DNA of 64,000 nt. Source: Parietaria judaica (taxonomy: Eukaryota; Streptophyta; Magnoliopsida; Rosales; Urticaceae). The position numbers were made by a program, and so were the translations under genes. The notes beneath the pieces were generated by a model. That model was not told the DNA's origin. It saw nothing but the letters and a program-made list of their open reading frames with translations, and did not search any database. The DNA is taken from the NCBI GenBank assembly GCA_954871525.1, contig OX940871.1, forward strand, positions 20,707,086-20,771,085, in the 5' to 3' direction. Every line of letters starts with the position of its first letter. The stretch's first letter is position 1. Shown here one piece after another: positions 61,725-64,000 of the stretch.

Positions 61725-62476
61725 AGGGGTGTACATTAGGGTCTTCGGAATCGGCTTTACGCTTAAAAAGACTTGGACCCTGTTATTTGGTTTTTTGAAA
61801 TTAAAACCAAAGACCCTATCTTTTAGAGCTAGAACTGTTTGTACGGAAAATCTTATTTAGGACCGAAATTCGGTCTTAAATTCGGGTTTGGACCTAATTA
61901 GACTCTCATTTATAGTAAAAAAATATATATATTGTAAAAATTTATCTTCATCAATAGTACTTTTTTATTTCCTTTAAAAAAAATAGATTTTTTATGACAA
62001 ATAATGAATCAAACGTATTTATTGCTTACGAGAAAATAACTATGTGTAATATATGATTGCATGACTTTTATTAACGATGTTGGATAATCGTAATAACTCA
62101 AGGAAAAACTAAATTTTACAAACATTAAAATCCTGAATAACTATAAACAAAACAAGAAAGAAAACAAATGTCTAGAAAAGCGAATGAAGTCATTTTTTCA
62201 CGAATTCTAGGCGGTAAAATTAATTTATGATGAAAGTTACCTTATTTGTATATGAATTTATTATAACATAAAAAACTAATATTTAAATAAGGTCTTCGGT
62301 ACAAATGGGTCTTCAGTACCGGTTCTCTAAATTGAAACCGAATACAGAAGACCCAATGCGGTCCAAATGGACCGAAGACCTTGTTTTATGGACCCGAACC
62401 CTATTATTCGGTCTTTAGGGTCTTCGGTAATAAGGTTTTCGGTCCCACAATACGGTTTGGTTTTTTTGTGCACCCT
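61725..62476. mobile_element. hAT-type element with GGTCTTCGGT repeats
   Basis: It begins AGGGGTGTACATTAGGGTC and ends TTTGTGCACCCT, an imperfect terminal pair of the common hAT MITE form. GGTCTTCGGT and ACCGAAGACC words recur in both orientations near both ends, while the centre is AT-rich and non-coding. It is related to the fragment in ABA3 intron 15. No clear target duplication was found. Confidence 0.6.
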
Positions 62477-63171
62477 AACTGGGATAATGATGAGCAGGCC
62501 CGGCCCTTTCACAAAATTTCGAGCGATCGCTGCGGTCTTCACAATAAAATTAAAAATTATAGAAAAAAATTCTCAAAAATTTATCGTATCATATTATATC
62601 TTAATATAAATGCCTCATAATAACTTAAACAAACTTAATAATATATTTTATTGTCTTATATCTCAAAAATTATAGAACCGAGCCTGATTATAAGCGTCTA
62701 GGATAGATTAATAGCAAGCTAGATGTACCTTGTTCTTTTAGTTATCATTTTCATTTTCTTGTTATATTATTTATTAAAATATTGGTTTATGTTCCTTTCA
62801 CGTATATCATTCACGATCTTATATTATACATACACATGATACACATACACATATATAATGATATTTTATGCTCTTACGATCAAACCATGGGAGAATTGGC
62901 TGGTAATAGAGTCTGATTCAAACCAAGTTCTCGTCCATTAAAATTACATATAAATAAAATAAATAAACTACTTTAATGTGCTATATAATTTTTCAAATAT
63001 GTTAAGGAATTCGTTCGTTATGATCAACTGAAAACAAAGAATAACGTCAGTCTTGTTGAACTCCGTCATTAAGTTCCAGATGATAAGTATATATTTAGAA
63101 TATTCATAAAAACTTGTATACCTTCGACTAGTCAAGAGTTAATATATAATAAACTGACCAGCTCAATATAT

Positions 63172-63232
<61 letters not shown>

Positions 63233-63322
63233 TAATACTACAGAAATTGAATTTTGATTTCAACACAATGTTCCACTAGCAAACGCAAGTCCTTTTTTTC
63301 CTTTTCTTACTTTTTACGTACG

Positions 63323-63359
<37 letters not shown>

Positions 63360-63450
63360 GTATATATTGTATCATGTGTGGCCAGGTACAAGGAACCAAT
63401 ATTTTAATCCTAAATTTCGTAAGTATATCGTGAACTTTAAACTTTGCGTG
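62477..63450. other. AT-rich intergenic region
   Basis: No gene is seen. It contains two long (AT)n microsatellites (63174-63229 and 63323-63358) and A/T-rich unique sequence. Confidence 0.55.
63174..63229. repeat. (AT)n microsatellite
   Basis: About 27 perfect AT/TA dinucleotides. A second tract of similar kind lies at 63323-63358. Confidence 0.95.
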
Positions 63451-63915
63451 CAGTGGCGTAAGGCCAGACTTTCATTTCATGCGAAACACAAAACATATTT
63501 CAATCGTTTTTTTTTCTTCAGATATGTAAACAAACAAAAATCATAAACAACTCATTAAAGCGACTATAGACATATAAATAGAATATATTACTTTTCGAAG
63601 GCTAATAGAATAGATTTATCGAGTCAAGAAGGGAGAGAGAATGATAAAAGTCGAATCAAATCATAAATAATATTCCAATCACAGAGCATATATTTCAATC
63701 GTTTTTTTTTTCCAGATACGCAAACAAACAAAAATCATAAACAACTATATTAAAGCGAGTATATACATATAAATAGATAATATTACTGTTCGAAGGATAA
63801 TATAATATATATATCGAGGAAGGGAGAGAGAATGAGAAACGTCGAATGAAATCATGAATAATATTTTTTTGTCTATGCACATGCACTCACTGGTGCACAC
63901 GTAGCCCCGCCACTG
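63451..63915. mobile_element. Short hAT MITE, same terminal family as 40066-41820
   Basis: It begins CAGTGGCGTAAGGCC and ends TAGCCCCGCCACTG, so the terminal repeat CAGTGGCG is perfect. The flanks TTTGCGTG (63443-63450) and TTTGCATG (63916-63923) form an 8-bp duplication with one mismatch. The body is mostly an internal tandem duplication of about 190 bp (63496-63689 and 63690-63875), each copy starting ATATTTCAATCGTTTTTTTT and ending near an AGGGAGAGAGAATGA motif. Confidence 0.83.
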
Positions 63916-64000
63916 TTTGCATGAGATAGATGTTATATTATATTAATAAAAAAAAACTAAAGAGTTAAAGAAAAAGATCCATATATATATATATATATTG

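Noticed and set aside
1..64000. tRNA, rRNA, known microRNA, CRISPR or operon-like structures, and a biosynthetic gene cluster
   Set aside because: No cloverleaf or conserved RNA sequence was recognised by eye. The sequence is plant nuclear, and the five host genes belong to unrelated pathways. A tRNA or microRNA search by program could still find something missed.

Overview
This is a 64 kb piece of plant nuclear genome, almost certainly from a eudicot. It is AT-rich, packed with (AT)n microsatellites, split by GT/AG introns, and carries plant-only families: a CCT-domain regulator, an LBD transcription factor, a PORR organelle RNA-binding protein, a scopoletin 8-hydroxylase-type dioxygenase and the molybdenum cofactor sulfurase ABA3. 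There are no bacterial-style operons, and I found no CRISPR array, rRNA or tRNA that I can support. The five host genes are independent transcription units. Most of the remaining sequence is transposon-derived.

Layout. 1-1884: AT-rich intergenic sequence. 1885-3586: CCT gene on +, whose 3' end runs into a decayed hAT transposon (about 3200-5937, with repeats to about 6600). 6948-12291: complete but defective Ty1/Copia element on -, with an ATTCC target duplication. 14465-18566: probable CACTA element holding a 169-bp tandem repeat, itself split by a 2.24-kb solo LTR with an AAAAC duplication. 22581-27335: LBD gene on -, with a 4.25-kb intron holding a MULE-type hairpin MITE with a perfect 9-bp duplication. 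27.6-40 kb: gene-free, with several MITEs. 40066-41820: hAT deletion derivative with an 8-bp duplication. 42431-43579: intronless PORR gene between two copies of an old duplicated segment. 45131-47511: S8H-type dioxygenase, three exons. 49076-50951: a hAT-type MITE abutting a PIF/Harbinger-like element. 51188-59516: ABA3, 22 exons and 813 residues, with all splice phases reconciled. 60-64 kb: an orphan exon-like segment, a hAT-type element and a short hAT MITE of the 40-kb family.

Function. The host genes serve different processes: transcriptional control (CCT, LBD), organelle RNA processing (PORR), coumarin/fraxetin synthesis linked to iron acquisition (S8H) and Moco sulfuration for aldehyde oxidase/xanthine dehydrogenase, hence ABA synthesis (ABA3). 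Nothing indicates that they form a metabolic cluster. I found no convincing undescribed molecular system. The most informative material is the nested transposon history, two cases where transposons touch a host gene's end or promoter (CCT, ABA3), and a few unexplained segments.

Limits: exon boundaries come from reading frame, splice phase and family memory, not from transcripts. Transposon assignments rest on termini, target duplications and motifs read by eye.
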